Shown here: positions 1 through 8,162 of the stretch, piece by piece
Numbering within the stretch: the first letter of the stretch is position 1
How the letters are laid out: every line of letters begins with the position of its first letter
From: Opitutia bacterium
GTDB lineage: Bacteria > Verrucomicrobiota > Verrucomicrobiae > Opitutales > UBA953
NCBI GenBank assembly: GCA_947488485.1
Contig: CANKZO010000075.1
Location: 1 to 9,621 of the forward strand
DNA: 9,621 bases
Direction of reading: 5' to 3'
Notes under the pieces: generated by a model
Databases searched by the model: none
Told to the model about the DNA's origin: nothing
The model's input: only the letters and a program-made list of their open reading frames with translations
Made by a program: the position numbers and the translations under genes

Positions 1-477
1 AAGTCCGCTTTGCGCGGCCCGTTCAAATACCTGCCTTGGCAGCCCGCCAAGGGCGAAGCCCTGACTTTACGCACCTCCGTCGACACCAAGCCGTTCATCC
101 TGAATCGGGAGGGCTGGGCTTTGCCGCTGGGGCAGGGCGTCTGGCGCACCGGTACCAATTGGCAGTGGGATCAGTTGGATGAGACTCCGACCGAGCCGCA
201 GAAGGAGAAGTTCATCCGCCGCTTCCGTGGCTATTTCGGTGATGAGGTGCAGGTAGAGGTCACCGCGCATGTCGCCGGCGTCCGGCCTTGCACCTCGGAC
301 AACCATCCCTTCATGGGTACGCATCCTCAGCAGGCGCGCACGCACCTCTTCGGCGGTCTAGGTCCCCGCGGCACGGTCTGGGCGCCGCTCATGGCGGAAG
401 AAATGGCCGGCTACCTCTGCGACGGTACGACGCTCCGTCCTGAATGTAATCTCTCCCGCTTCGCCCCTGCTGGCTAA
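1..477 (+). CDS. FAD-dependent oxidoreductase, DAO family (C-terminal part)
   Basis: The frame is open from the first base and ends at TAA 475-477, so only the last 158 residues are visible; the N-terminal FAD-binding Rossmann motif lies outside the window. The visible part looks like the end of a DAO-superfamily flavoprotein (glycine/D-amino-acid oxidase type). It has a KGEAL segment, then the GVRPCTSDNHPFMG stretch that matches the family pattern GxRPxTxDxxPxxG, then FGGLGPRGTVWAPLMAE, the late FAD-contacting loop (G-x-G-x-R-G) followed by a closing helix. The G-L-G-x-R-G...APL form resembles the C-terminal oxidase domain of MnmC, but substrate cannot be told from this fragment. It is the only + strand gene and converges on aroQ. 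The family call is good; the exact enzyme is unknown. Confidence 0.85.
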   Translation, partial: KSALRGPFKYLPWQPAKGEALTLRTSVDTKPFILNREGWALPLGQGVWRTGTNWQWDQLDETPTEPQKEKFIRRFRGYFGDEVQVEVTAHVAGVRPCTSDNHPFMGTHPQQARTHLFGGLGPRGTVWAPLMAEEMAGYLCDGTTLRPECNLSRFAPAG

Positions 478-485
478 GGTTGTCT

Positions 486-499
486 CGGGTGACGGGTGA
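486..499. repeat. Tandem heptamer CGGGTGA x2
   Basis: Two perfect copies of CGGGTGA stand head to tail and are followed by a partial third (CGG). They lie 9 nt after the stop of the oxidoreductase, in the gap between two converging genes. Read directly from the sequence; function unknown. Confidence 0.75.
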
Positions 500-500
500 C

Positions 501-513
501 GGCCCTCGGGGCC
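501..513. terminator. Weak GC hairpin in convergent gap
   Basis: GGCCC-TCG-GGGCC forms a 5-bp stem with a 3-nt loop between the converging oxidoreductase and aroQ genes. No T-tract follows on either strand, so it does not fit a standard intrinsic terminator. It is listed only because no better terminator is visible for either gene. Confidence 0.2.
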
Positions 514-539
514 TCAGCCAGCCGGGCGTCGGCATTTCA

Positions 540-560
540 GCCATCGGCCATCAGCTTCGG
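540..560. repeat. Heptamer repeat run, consensus GCCATCR
   Basis: Three consecutive 7-bp units are seen: GCCATCG, GCCATCA and a degenerate GCTTCGG. The period matches the heptamers at 486-499, but the unit differs. The run is intergenic and resembles the short tandemly repeated heptamers known from some bacterial genomes. Confidence 0.55.
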
Positions 561-576
561 GTGTCTGCTTTCGCAT

Positions 577-636
577 CATCCACGCAGCCCTCCATTCAGG
601 CCTCAACGCCGTCCTCCACTCAGTCCTCAACTCAGA
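577..636. repeat. Imperfect 12-bp tandem repeat, five units
   Basis: Five in-phase units are CATCCACGCAGC, CCTCCATTCAGG, CCTCAACGCCGT, CCTCCACTCAGT and CCTCAACTCAGA. On the minus strand, which would be the 3' untranslated part of an aroQ transcript, the consensus is about TGAGTKGAGGAC. The run ends 7 nt before the aroQ stop codon. Function unknown. Confidence 0.7.
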
Positions 637-643
637 GCGTAGC

Positions 644-1114
644 TTACTTCTTCTTCGCCTTGGCGACCTTGGCCGGCTTCGCCGCGGCCTTGGCGACCAG
701 GAAGTCGACCGCGAGCAGGTAGCCTTCGAAGCCCAGTCCGGTGATCACGCCTTCGCAGGCGGACGCCGTGACGGACTTGTGGCGGAATTCCTCGCGCTTA
801 TAGATGTTCGAGATGTGCACCTCGACGGCGCGCATGCCGCTGCCGGCTATGGAATCGCGGAGGGCGACCGAGACGTGGGTGTGGCCCCCCGGATTGATGA
901 CTAGGAACTTCACGCCCTTGTCGGCCCACTTCGCGATCGTGTCGATGATCTCGCCTTCGTGGTTGGACTGGAAGAAGCGGGTCTTCACGCCGGCGGCCTT
1001 GGCGTGCTTCTCGATCAGCTTCTCGAGGTCGCCGAGCGTCTGGGTGCCATAGACCTCCGGCTCGCGCTTGCCGAGTCGGTCGAGGTTAGGGCCGTTGATG
1101 ACGCCGATTTCCAT
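644..1114 (-). CDS. aroQ: Type II 3-dehydroquinate dehydratase
   Basis: Cytosolic enzyme of the shikimate pathway that dehydrates 3-dehydroquinate to 3-dehydroshikimate. The 156-residue protein carries the type II motifs in order: NGPNL at 7-11; LGKREPEVYG at 14-23, with the lid Arg17 and catalytic Tyr22; QSNHEG at 49-54; NPGGHTH at 74-80; VALRD at 83-87; and EVHISN at 98-103 with catalytic His100, then REEFRHKS. Family length is about 145-150. The excess is a Lys/Ala-rich tail at roughly 141-156 with no obvious place in the dodecamer core. The ATG at 1114 puts NGPNL at the usual distance from the N-terminus. It has no Shine-Dalgarno, and a small GCCCG/CGGGC hairpin (1128-1143) lies just upstream. 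It is 49 nt downstream of the three-helix membrane protein gene and probably co-transcribed with it. Confidence 0.97.
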   Translation of the reverse strand: MEIGVINGPNLDRLGKREPEVYGTQTLGDLEKLIEKHAKAAGVKTRFFQSNHEGEIIDTIAKWADKGVKFLVINPGGHTHVSVALRDSIAGSGMRAVEVHISNIYKREEFRHKSVTASACEGVITGLGFEGYLLAVDFLVAKAAAKPAKVAKAKKK

Positions 1115-1163
1115 GCGGATAGGTTTAGCCCGTCAGGCCGGGCGGGCAAGACGCAATGGGGCG

Positions 1164-1625
1164 TCAGCGCCTGCGGCTGGGGAGCCAGGCGGTCCATTCC
1201 GGGCGGTCGCAGCCGATGCTGAGGGCGAAGAGGAGCAGCAACGCGAAGCCCGCGGACATCATGATGACGCCGGCCCATGACAGTAAGCGCACCTGGCTTG
1301 TCAGGGCCTTGGCGCGTGGGTGGGTCGGTTCGGGCGATAGGGCGTCGATTTTCAGCCAGCGCAGCATGATCTTGCGTCCGGCGAGACAGCAGCCGGCGCC
1401 CAGTGCGATGAGTCCGGCGACCGCGATATCGGCAGATCGGTTCAGGTCGATCGGTCGTCCCTCCGCCCACGCTAAGCCGACGGCGACCAAGAGGACGAGC
1501 AAGCTCGTGATCGATCCGTACCCGATGAGGTAGCGGGCGTAAGCCAGCTTACGCTGCCTTCTCCTGAGCACCATTTCGTAGGCGATGTCTTCGGCCATGA
1601 CCTCGGTATTGTTCCGAGCAGGCAT
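1164..1625 (-). CDS. Uncharacterised three-helix membrane protein
   Basis: I do not recognise this 153-residue protein. It has a basic N-terminal segment (RRRQRK at 21-26) and three hydrophobic segments at about 34-53, 67-84 and 114-138. Charged and basic residues lie between the second and third (RKIMLRWLKI, 84-93). The positive-inside rule puts the N-terminus and the second loop in the cytoplasm and the short Arg-ending C-terminus outside. No catalytic motif is evident; a Cys pair sits at 79-80. The ATG at 1625 gives the longest form, and Met10 (1598) and Met18 are alternatives. None has a good ribosome binding site. It lies between the acnA terminator and aroQ. High-GC codon use and an uninterrupted frame make a real gene likely, but nothing in the context fixes its role. 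Confidence 0.75.
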   Translation of the reverse strand: MPARNNTEVMAEDIAYEMVLRRRQRKLAYARYLIGYGSITSLLVLLVAVGLAWAEGRPIDLNRSADIAVAGLIALGAGCCLAGRKIMLRWLKIDALSPEPTHPRAKALTSQVRLLSWAGVIMMSAGFALLLLFALSIGCDRPEWTAWLPSRRR

Positions 1626-1631
1626 GCGTTC

Positions 1632-1667
1632 AAAACAAAAAGGGCGACCCCTCGCGGAGCCGCCCTT
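1632..1667 (-). terminator. Intrinsic terminator of acnA
   Basis: On the minus strand AAGGGCG (1667-1661) pairs with CGCCCTT (1646-1640) around a 14-nt GC-rich loop, and TTTTTGTTTT (1641-1632) follows. It starts 20 nt after the acnA stop codon, a textbook layout. The T-tract ends 6 nt before the next start codon at 1625, which is unusual. Confidence 0.9.
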
Positions 1668-1687
1668 GGTTTCGTCTGCCGCCTGAC

Positions 1688-4381
<2,694 letters not shown>

Positions 4382-4407
4382 GGTAGGTTTGGAGATGAAA
4401 GGATGGG

Positions 4408-4427
4408 TCCGGACGTGGCCGTCCGGA
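4408..4427 (-). promoter_or_regulatory. Inverted repeat in acnA leader
   Basis: A perfect inverted repeat TCCGGAC-N6-GTCCGGA (7-bp arms) lies between the upstream terminator and the acnA start, 26 nt before the ATG. It has no T-tract, so it is not a terminator. It could be an operator for a dimeric regulator or a hairpin in the 5' leader. The arms are seen; the role is inferred. Confidence 0.4.
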
Positions 4428-4436
4428 GCAGTAGCC

Positions 4437-4476
4437 AAAAGCAAAGAAGGCGGTCGGGGCAAGCCCGACCGCCTTC
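4437..4476 (-). terminator. Intrinsic terminator of the peroxiredoxin gene
   Basis: A perfect 13-bp stem, GAAGGCGGTCGGG pairing with CCCGACCGCCTTC around a 5-nt loop (4446-4476), is followed on the minus strand by a T-rich run (TTCTTTGCTTTT, down to 4437). It starts 19 nt after the peroxiredoxin stop codon and separates this gene from acnA. Confidence 0.92.
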
Positions 4477-4495
4477 AAATAAGCCTGTCTGACGC

Positions 4496-4981
4496 TTAGG
4501 CTTCGACGGCCTTCTTGATCTTGGCGAAGTTCGGCATCGAGGACGGGTCACGCTTCACTTCGGAGTGGATCACGTTGCCGGCCTTATCGGCCACGAAGAC
4601 GGAGCGCTTGGCCACGTTGAGGAGGCCGGTCTTCTCGGGGATCACGCGGGTGTCCTTGACCTTGAAGGCCTTGAGGGCGACGCGGTTGAAGTCGGAGACG
4701 AGGGTGAGGCCGATACCGGCCTGCTTGGCCCAGGCTTCCTGAGCGAAGGGGGAGTCGACCGAGATGGCGATGACGTCAGCGCCGAGCTTCTTGTACTCGT
4801 CGAGGAGGCCGGTGACCTTGCAAAGTTCGTCGGTGCAGACGCCCGTGAAGGCGAGGGGCACGAAAAGGATGACGGTCTTGCCCTTGCCGACGTTGCGGCG
4901 GAGGTTGACGTCGACCAGGCCGGCGTCGGTCTTCTGCTTGAGAGTGATTTCAGGGAGAGGCTGGCCGAGTTTCAGGGGCAT
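4496..4981 (-). CDS. Peroxiredoxin, AhpC/TSA superfamily (AhpE/Bcp-like)
   Basis: Thiol peroxidase that reduces hydrogen peroxide and organic hydroperoxides in the cytoplasm. The 161-residue protein has the active-site motif PLAFTGVC (Pro42, Thr46, peroxidatic Cys49). A second Cys lies five residues on (Cys54), the spacing used as resolving Cys by Bcp/PrxQ proteins. The conserved active-site Arg is Arg126, in VAKRSVFV. The wording of the active-site loop is close to AhpE-type enzymes, so the subfamily is uncertain; a thioredoxin-dependent atypical 2-Cys mechanism is likely. The start is the ATG at 4981, giving a normal family N-terminus (GQPLPEITL). It has no Shine-Dalgarno; the leader is C-rich and contains a G-quadruplex motif on the template strand. 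It lies 140 nt after miaA and is closed by its own terminator. Confidence 0.95.
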   Translation of the reverse strand: MPLKLGQPLPEITLKQKTDAGLVDVNLRRNVGKGKTVILFVPLAFTGVCTDELCKVTGLLDEYKKLGADVIAISVDSPFAQEAWAKQAGIGLTLVSDFNRVALKAFKVKDTRVIPEKTGLLNVAKRSVFVADKAGNVIHSEVKRDPSSMPNFAKIKKAVEA

Positions 4982-5010
4982 GGGTAGGGAGGGTAGGGGG
5001 TTCGGTGGGG
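4982..5010 (+). other. G-quadruplex motif beside the peroxiredoxin start codon
   Basis: The + strand reads GGG-TA-GGG-A-GGG-TA-GGGGG at 4982-5000, with a fifth run GGGG at 5007-5010. Four G3 runs with 2-1-2 nt loops fit a stable parallel G-quadruplex. It is on the template strand of the peroxiredoxin gene, directly against its ATG; the transcript carries the C-rich complement. Confidence 0.75.
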
Positions 5011-5050
5011 AAACTGGTCAAAAATCGAGGGGAGGCAAGGACGGAGGCGG

Positions 5051-5076
5051 TAAAAGGGCATAAAAGACCCTTTTTT
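5051..5076. promoter_or_regulatory. AT-rich inverted repeat with internal direct repeat
   Basis: AAAAGGG (5052-5058) and CCCTTTT (5068-5074) form a 7-bp inverted repeat with a 9-nt spacer. It also contains two copies of TAAAAG (5051-5056 and 5061-5066), 10 bp apart, one helical turn. It lies 48 nt after the miaA stop and about 70 nt before the peroxiredoxin start. It could be a weak terminator of the miaA operon (only four T on the minus strand, six on the plus strand) or an operator of the peroxiredoxin gene. I cannot decide from the sequence. Confidence 0.4.
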
Positions 5077-5121
5077 GACGAGGCTCGGTCGTTTGGAGGC
5101 CTGAAATCCTGAAAACCGCCC

Positions 5122-6012
5122 TTATTCGCCATCTTTCGCCAACCCAAGCCGCCGGAACCACTTCCGTTGCTTCCGGACTAACGCCCAGGTGTCCAAATTG
5201 ATCCGCTCAGCTAGTCCCGAGCGGGCGACCCGTTTCCCGCCCTCCAACCAGTCCATGACGGCCCGATAACCCACGGCCCGGGAGGAAGTCAGCTCGGGGT
5301 CGAGACCGAGGGCCAGAAGGCGCTCTGATTCTTCGATGATGCCCTGTGCGAGCATCAGCTCGGTCCGGGCGGCGATCCGGCTCTTAAGTTCAGCGTCCGG
5401 ACGCTCCAGCAGTTCGAACGTGACCAGGTGGTCGGCGAAGGGGCCTTGTCGGGTCAGGAACTCGTCACGCAGGGAATCGAGGCTGCGTCCGGAGGCGAGG
5501 CGACGTTCCAGGGCCTTGGCGACGCGGATGGGATTCTGGACGTCGAGCCAGTCGGGTAGCTTCGGGCCTTCGAGTTCGCGGAGGCGGAGCAAGAGCGAGG
5601 CGAGGCCTTGTCGATGGAGCGTGCGCACTTCGTCGGTGATCGCCTGCGGAATTTCCAACTCGTCGGTCACCGGGCCGAAGAAGGCCGCCAGATAGAAGCC
5701 GCTGCCGCCCGTCACGAGGATGCGCTTGCCGCGAGCGTGCGCGCCGGCGATGGCCGCGCGGGCCATTTCGACGTATTGCGAGACGGAGTAGCGTTCGCTC
5801 GGGTCGACGAGGTCGAGGCCGTGGTGGCGGACGCGTCGTTGTTCCTCGGCGGTCGGCTTGGCCGAACCGATGTCCATGCCGCGATAGACGCACACCGAAT
5901 CACACGAGATGATCTCGGCGTCGTGCTGTTCCGCCCAGCGCAGGGCGGTCTCCGTCTTGCCGACGGCGGTCGGTCCCGTCAGGACGTGGATCGCTGGCGC
6001 GGACGCGGTCAT
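5122..6012 (-). CDS. miaA: tRNA dimethylallyltransferase
   Basis: Transfers a dimethylallyl group from DMAPP to N6 of A37 in tRNAs that read codons starting with U. The 296-residue protein shows the P-loop-like GPTAVGKT at 13-20; the catalytic/anticodon-contacting Asp-Ser at 39-40 in SCDSVCVYRGMDIGSAKP; HHGLDLVDPSERYS at 64-77; GGSGFYL at 103-109; the NPIRVAKALE block; and AVGYRAVMDWLEGG near the C-terminus, then the RKQRKWFRRL tail. The ATG at 6012 shares one base with the cdsA stop (TGATG), typical of translational coupling, and puts the P-loop at the usual place. A longer in-frame start at 6228 lies inside cdsA and is rejected. It is the last gene of the tightly packed operon that begins with the TPR gene. 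Confidence 0.96.
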   Translation of the reverse strand: MTASAPAIHVLTGPTAVGKTETALRWAEQHDAEIISCDSVCVYRGMDIGSAKPTAEEQRRVRHHGLDLVDPSERYSVSQYVEMARAAIAGAHARGKRILVTGGSGFYLAAFFGPVTDELEIPQAITDEVRTLHRQGLASLLLRLRELEGPKLPDWLDVQNPIRVAKALERRLASGRSLDSLRDEFLTRQGPFADHLVTFELLERPDAELKSRIAARTELMLAQGIIEESERLLALGLDPELTSSRAVGYRAVMDWLEGGKRVARSGLAERINLDTWALVRKQRKWFRRLGLAKDGE

Positions 6013-6896
6013 CAGCCGCGTTTCGCCCAATCCAGGAAGTAGGACAGCAGGATCAGCGCGACGGGCGAAGTGAGCACCATGCTGTCGATCAGGTCGAGCG
6101 CGCCGCCGATGCCGGGAATCGTCGCGCCGGAATCCTTGGCGCCGGCGAGCCGCTTGAACACGGACTCGACGAGGTCGGAGGGGATGCTCAGCACCGCGAT
6201 CGGCAGGGCGAGGACCGCCGCCTTCCAAGGCACCATGAAGGTGATGCCGCAGGCGTCTCGCATGAGCCAGGCGTAGAGTCCCGAGGCCAGCGCCGAGCAG
6301 GCGAGTCCGCCCGCGCAGCCTTCCCAGCTCTTGGCGGGGCTGATGGTCGGGGCGATCTTGTGCTTACCGAAAGGGACGCCGAAGAGGAGGCCGCCGACGT
6401 CGGTGAACTTCGTCGCGACGAAGACCCAGACGACGTAATACAGACCCACGGATTCGGCCTTGAGCAGATGGCCGTCCTTCATGCGCGCGATGGCGATGAG
6501 CGAGGCCAGCATGAAGGGGAGGTAGGCGAAGCCGTAGAGGGTCGGGAAACGGCGGAGCAACGGCGGGACCTCGCCCGGGTGGCGTAGGAGCGAGAGCAGG
6601 TGGAGTCCGACAAGCAAGGCGCCGCCGGTCAACAGGGCGTTGGCGCGGGCCTCTTCGGGGGCCAAGAAGAAGAGGGCGAAGTGGAGGGCGAAGCCGGCGA
6701 CGACGCCGGACAGGCTCGGCCGACGCACGCCGGGGATGCGCTGCGCCAGGGAATAGAACTCATACTGCGCCGCACCGATGATCAGGGCGAGCAGGCCGAA
6801 CGAAGCTTGCTCGGCGACGGAGAAGAAGCCGCCGATCCAGATGACGAGTCCGACGACGACCCAGAGGCCGATGGTGCTGAGGGCGCGATCTTTCAT
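6012..6896 (-). CDS. cdsA: Phosphatidate cytidylyltransferase (CDP-DAG synthase)
   Basis: Inner-membrane enzyme that makes CDP-diacylglycerol from phosphatidate and CTP, the branch point for phospholipids. The 294-residue protein is mostly hydrophobic with about eight membrane segments. It has the family blocks TDVGGLLFG (165-173), ISPAKSWEG (185-193) and the C-terminal signature from Ser245: SVFKR...KDSG...PGIGGALDLID. Two signature positions deviate: the usual His of P-G-H-G-G is Ile263 and the usual Arg of D-R-x-D is Leu269, while both Asp residues (268, 271), Lys254 and Asp255 are kept. I believe such variants occur in relatives, so activity is still likely. The ATG overlaps the uppS stop as ATGA; the stop overlaps the miaA start by one base. 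The neighbour order uppS-cdsA is common; dxr does not follow here. Confidence 0.94.
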   Translation of the reverse strand: MKDRALSTIGLWVVVGLVIWIGGFFSVAEQASFGLLALIIGAAQYEFYSLAQRIPGVRRPSLSGVVAGFALHFALFFLAPEEARANALLTGGALLVGLHLLSLLRHPGEVPPLLRRFPTLYGFAYLPFMLASLIAIARMKDGHLLKAESVGLYYVVWVFVATKFTDVGGLLFGVPFGKHKIAPTISPAKSWEGCAGGLACSALASGLYAWLMRDACGITFMVPWKAAVLALPIAVLSIPSDLVESVFKRLAGAKDSGATIPGIGGALDLIDSMVLTSPVALILLSYFLDWAKRG

Positions 6897-7654
6897 GCTT
6901 GAGAAGGAGGTTGGACCTGGGCGCCGGTCATGCCGAAGCGGCGTTCGCGCTTCGCGTATTCGGCGAGCGCGAGCTGGAGCTGCGCCTTATCGAAGTCGGG
7001 CCAGAACACGGACGCGAAGACGATCTCGGCGTAGGCGGACTGCAGCAGCAGGAAGTTGCTGAGGCGGAATTCGCCCGAGGTGCGGATGATGAGATCCGGG
7101 TCGGGCAGACCGGCGGTCTGGAGACGGGCTTCGACCGCGGCCCAGTCGACGGCGTCGGCCTGCAGTTTGCCCGACGCGACATCGGCGGCGAGCGAACGCG
7201 CGGCGGCGACGATTTCCTGGCGGGCTCCGTAGTTGAGCGCGACGACGAGGTTGAAGGCGGTGTTGTCCTTGCTCGACTTGATCACGTCCTCGAGCGGCGA
7301 CCGGACGAACTCGGGCAGGGCGGTGATGTCACCGATGACGTGCAGGCGTACGTTGCGTTTCTCCAGCCGGGCGAGGTGCGCGCGGAGGATCCATTCGCCG
7401 AGCTTGAAGAGGCCGCTGACCTCTTCGAGCGGGCGCTTCCAGTTCTCGGCCGAGAAGGCGAAGACCGTGAGCGTGTTCACGCCCGCGTCGATGCACGCGT
7501 CGACGGTCTCGATCAGCCGTTCGGCGCCGCGGCGATGACCTTCGAGCCGGGGCAGGCCCTTCGCGGCCGCCCAGCGGCCGTTGCCGTCCATGATGATGCC
7601 GATGTGCCGCGGAGGGGCGGACGGGACGGAGGGGCTGGGCGCGGGGGACGACAC
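6893..7654 (-). CDS. uppS: Undecaprenyl diphosphate synthase (cis-prenyltransferase)
   Basis: Condenses isopentenyl-PP onto farnesyl-PP to make the C55 lipid carrier for peptidoglycan and other cell-surface glycans. The 253-residue protein has IIMDGNGRWA (20-29) with catalytic Asp23, the HRRG helix, FAFSAENWKRP, LNYGARQEI, DLIIRTSGEFRLSNFLL and the FWPDF...RERRFG C-terminus. Small departures are Phe for the common Gln/His after RTSGE and Leu for Trp in SNFLLLQ. The start must be GTG at 7654: a TAA in frame stands immediately upstream and the next Met lies inside the catalytic motif. The first 15 residues are Pro/Ser/Ala-rich. It lies 45 nt after the ExbD-like gene, and a small ACGCG/CGCGT hairpin (7673-7685) sits in that gap. 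Its stop overlaps cdsA by 4 nt. Confidence 0.96.
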   Translation of the reverse strand: MSSPAPSPSVPSAPPRHIGIIMDGNGRWAAAKGLPRLEGHRRGAERLIETVDACIDAGVNTLTVFAFSAENWKRPLEEVSGLFKLGEWILRAHLARLEKRNVRLHVIGDITALPEFVRSPLEDVIKSSKDNTAFNLVVALNYGARQEIVAAARSLAADVASGKLQADAVDWAAVEARLQTAGLPDPDLIIRTSGEFRLSNFLLLQSAYAEIVFASVFWPDFDKAQLQLALAEYAKRERRFGMTGAQVQPPSQA

Positions 7655-7699
7655 TTAGCCGGAGGATGTTCTACGCGGCTCGCGTCTGGCAACCGCGAA

Positions 7700-8161
7700 T
7701 CAACGCTCGTCGGCGGCCACCAAGACTCCGGGGAAGCCCGCTTCCCGGGCCAGTTCGCAGACCTCGAGGAACAGCTTCACGGTCAGCGATGCGTCGGCCT
7801 TGATCAGCACCGGGCGGGCCGAGCCGCCGGAGGCGGCGACGCGGCGGAGTTCGGCGCCGAGGCTGTCGCGGTTCACGACGCGGCCGGCGACGACGTAGAC
7901 GCCCGTCCCGCGCGCGGACACGAGCGTGACGGTCACGGAGGTGCGGGCGAGGTCAGGGGTCTTCGTGCGCGGAGTCTCGAGGGTCGAGGCGACGGCGCCC
8001 GGGCGCTGGTCGAAGCCTACGTACATGCCCGGCGCGAAGATGAACTCCGCCGAGAGCACGTAGGTCAGGGCCGCGCAGACGAGCGCGAGCGCCAGGGGCG
8101 CGAAGTCTAGGCCTCGTTCGGCCGGGCGGACTTTCTCCAGGACTCCGAGGGGCGTGCGCAT
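7700..8161 (-). CDS. ExbD/TolR-family protein lacking the transmembrane Asp
   Basis: ExbD/TolR proteins form the rotor-like part of proton-driven inner-membrane motors with ExbB/TolQ. This 153-residue protein has the family architecture: a short cytoplasmic N-terminus (1-18), a single membrane helix (about 20-42), then a periplasmic domain ending ASLTVKLFLEVCELAREAGF, a typical ExbD C-terminal helix. In characterised members the helix starts P-[LF]-I-D, with Asp as the proton carrier; here the same place reads P22-L-A-L25, so Asp is replaced by Leu. The only acidic residues nearby are Asp19 at the membrane edge and Glu39 near the periplasmic end. The start is the ATG at 8161, one base after the ExbB stop (TGAGATG). 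A longer frame to 8641 overlaps ExbB entirely and is rejected. The family call rests on architecture and context as much as on identity. Confidence 0.82.
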   Translation of the reverse strand: MRTPLGVLEKVRPAERGLDFAPLALALVCAALTYVLSAEFIFAPGMYVGFDQRPGAVASTLETPRTKTPDLARTSVTVTLVSARGTGVYVVAGRVVNRDSLGAELRRVAASGGSARPVLIKADASLTVKLFLEVCELAREAGFPGVLVAADER

Positions 8162-8162
8162 C

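Noticed and set aside
480..722. Small + strand frame with a Ser/Thr/Gln-rich part and a hydrophobic end
   Set aside because: The Ser/Thr/Gln part is just the translated 12-bp repeat, and the hydrophobic part is the complement of the Lys/Ala tail of aroQ. It has a TTG start and no ribosome binding site.
4382..4462. Longer acnA start at 4462 (27 extra residues)
   Set aside because: The start codon would lie in the loop of the upstream terminator hairpin, the extra residues do not resemble AcnA, and the 4381 start gives cysteine positions nearly identical to E. coli AcnA.
5016..5021. TTGACC on the minus strand as a -35 box for the peroxiredoxin gene
   Set aside because: 17 nt downstream lies only CCCTAC within C-tracts, with nothing like TATAAT. 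I could not find a convincing promoter anywhere in this gap.
6013..6228. Longer miaA start at 6228
   Set aside because: It would overlap cdsA by over 200 nt, and the added residues are Arg-rich out-of-frame sequence. The TGATG junction at 6012 fits much better.
6904..6911. AAGGAGGT on the + strand, a perfect Shine-Dalgarno
   Set aside because: It is the complement of uppS codons near its end (Gln-Pro-Pro-Ser). The next + strand ATG is about 19 nt away and opens only a frame antisense to uppS.
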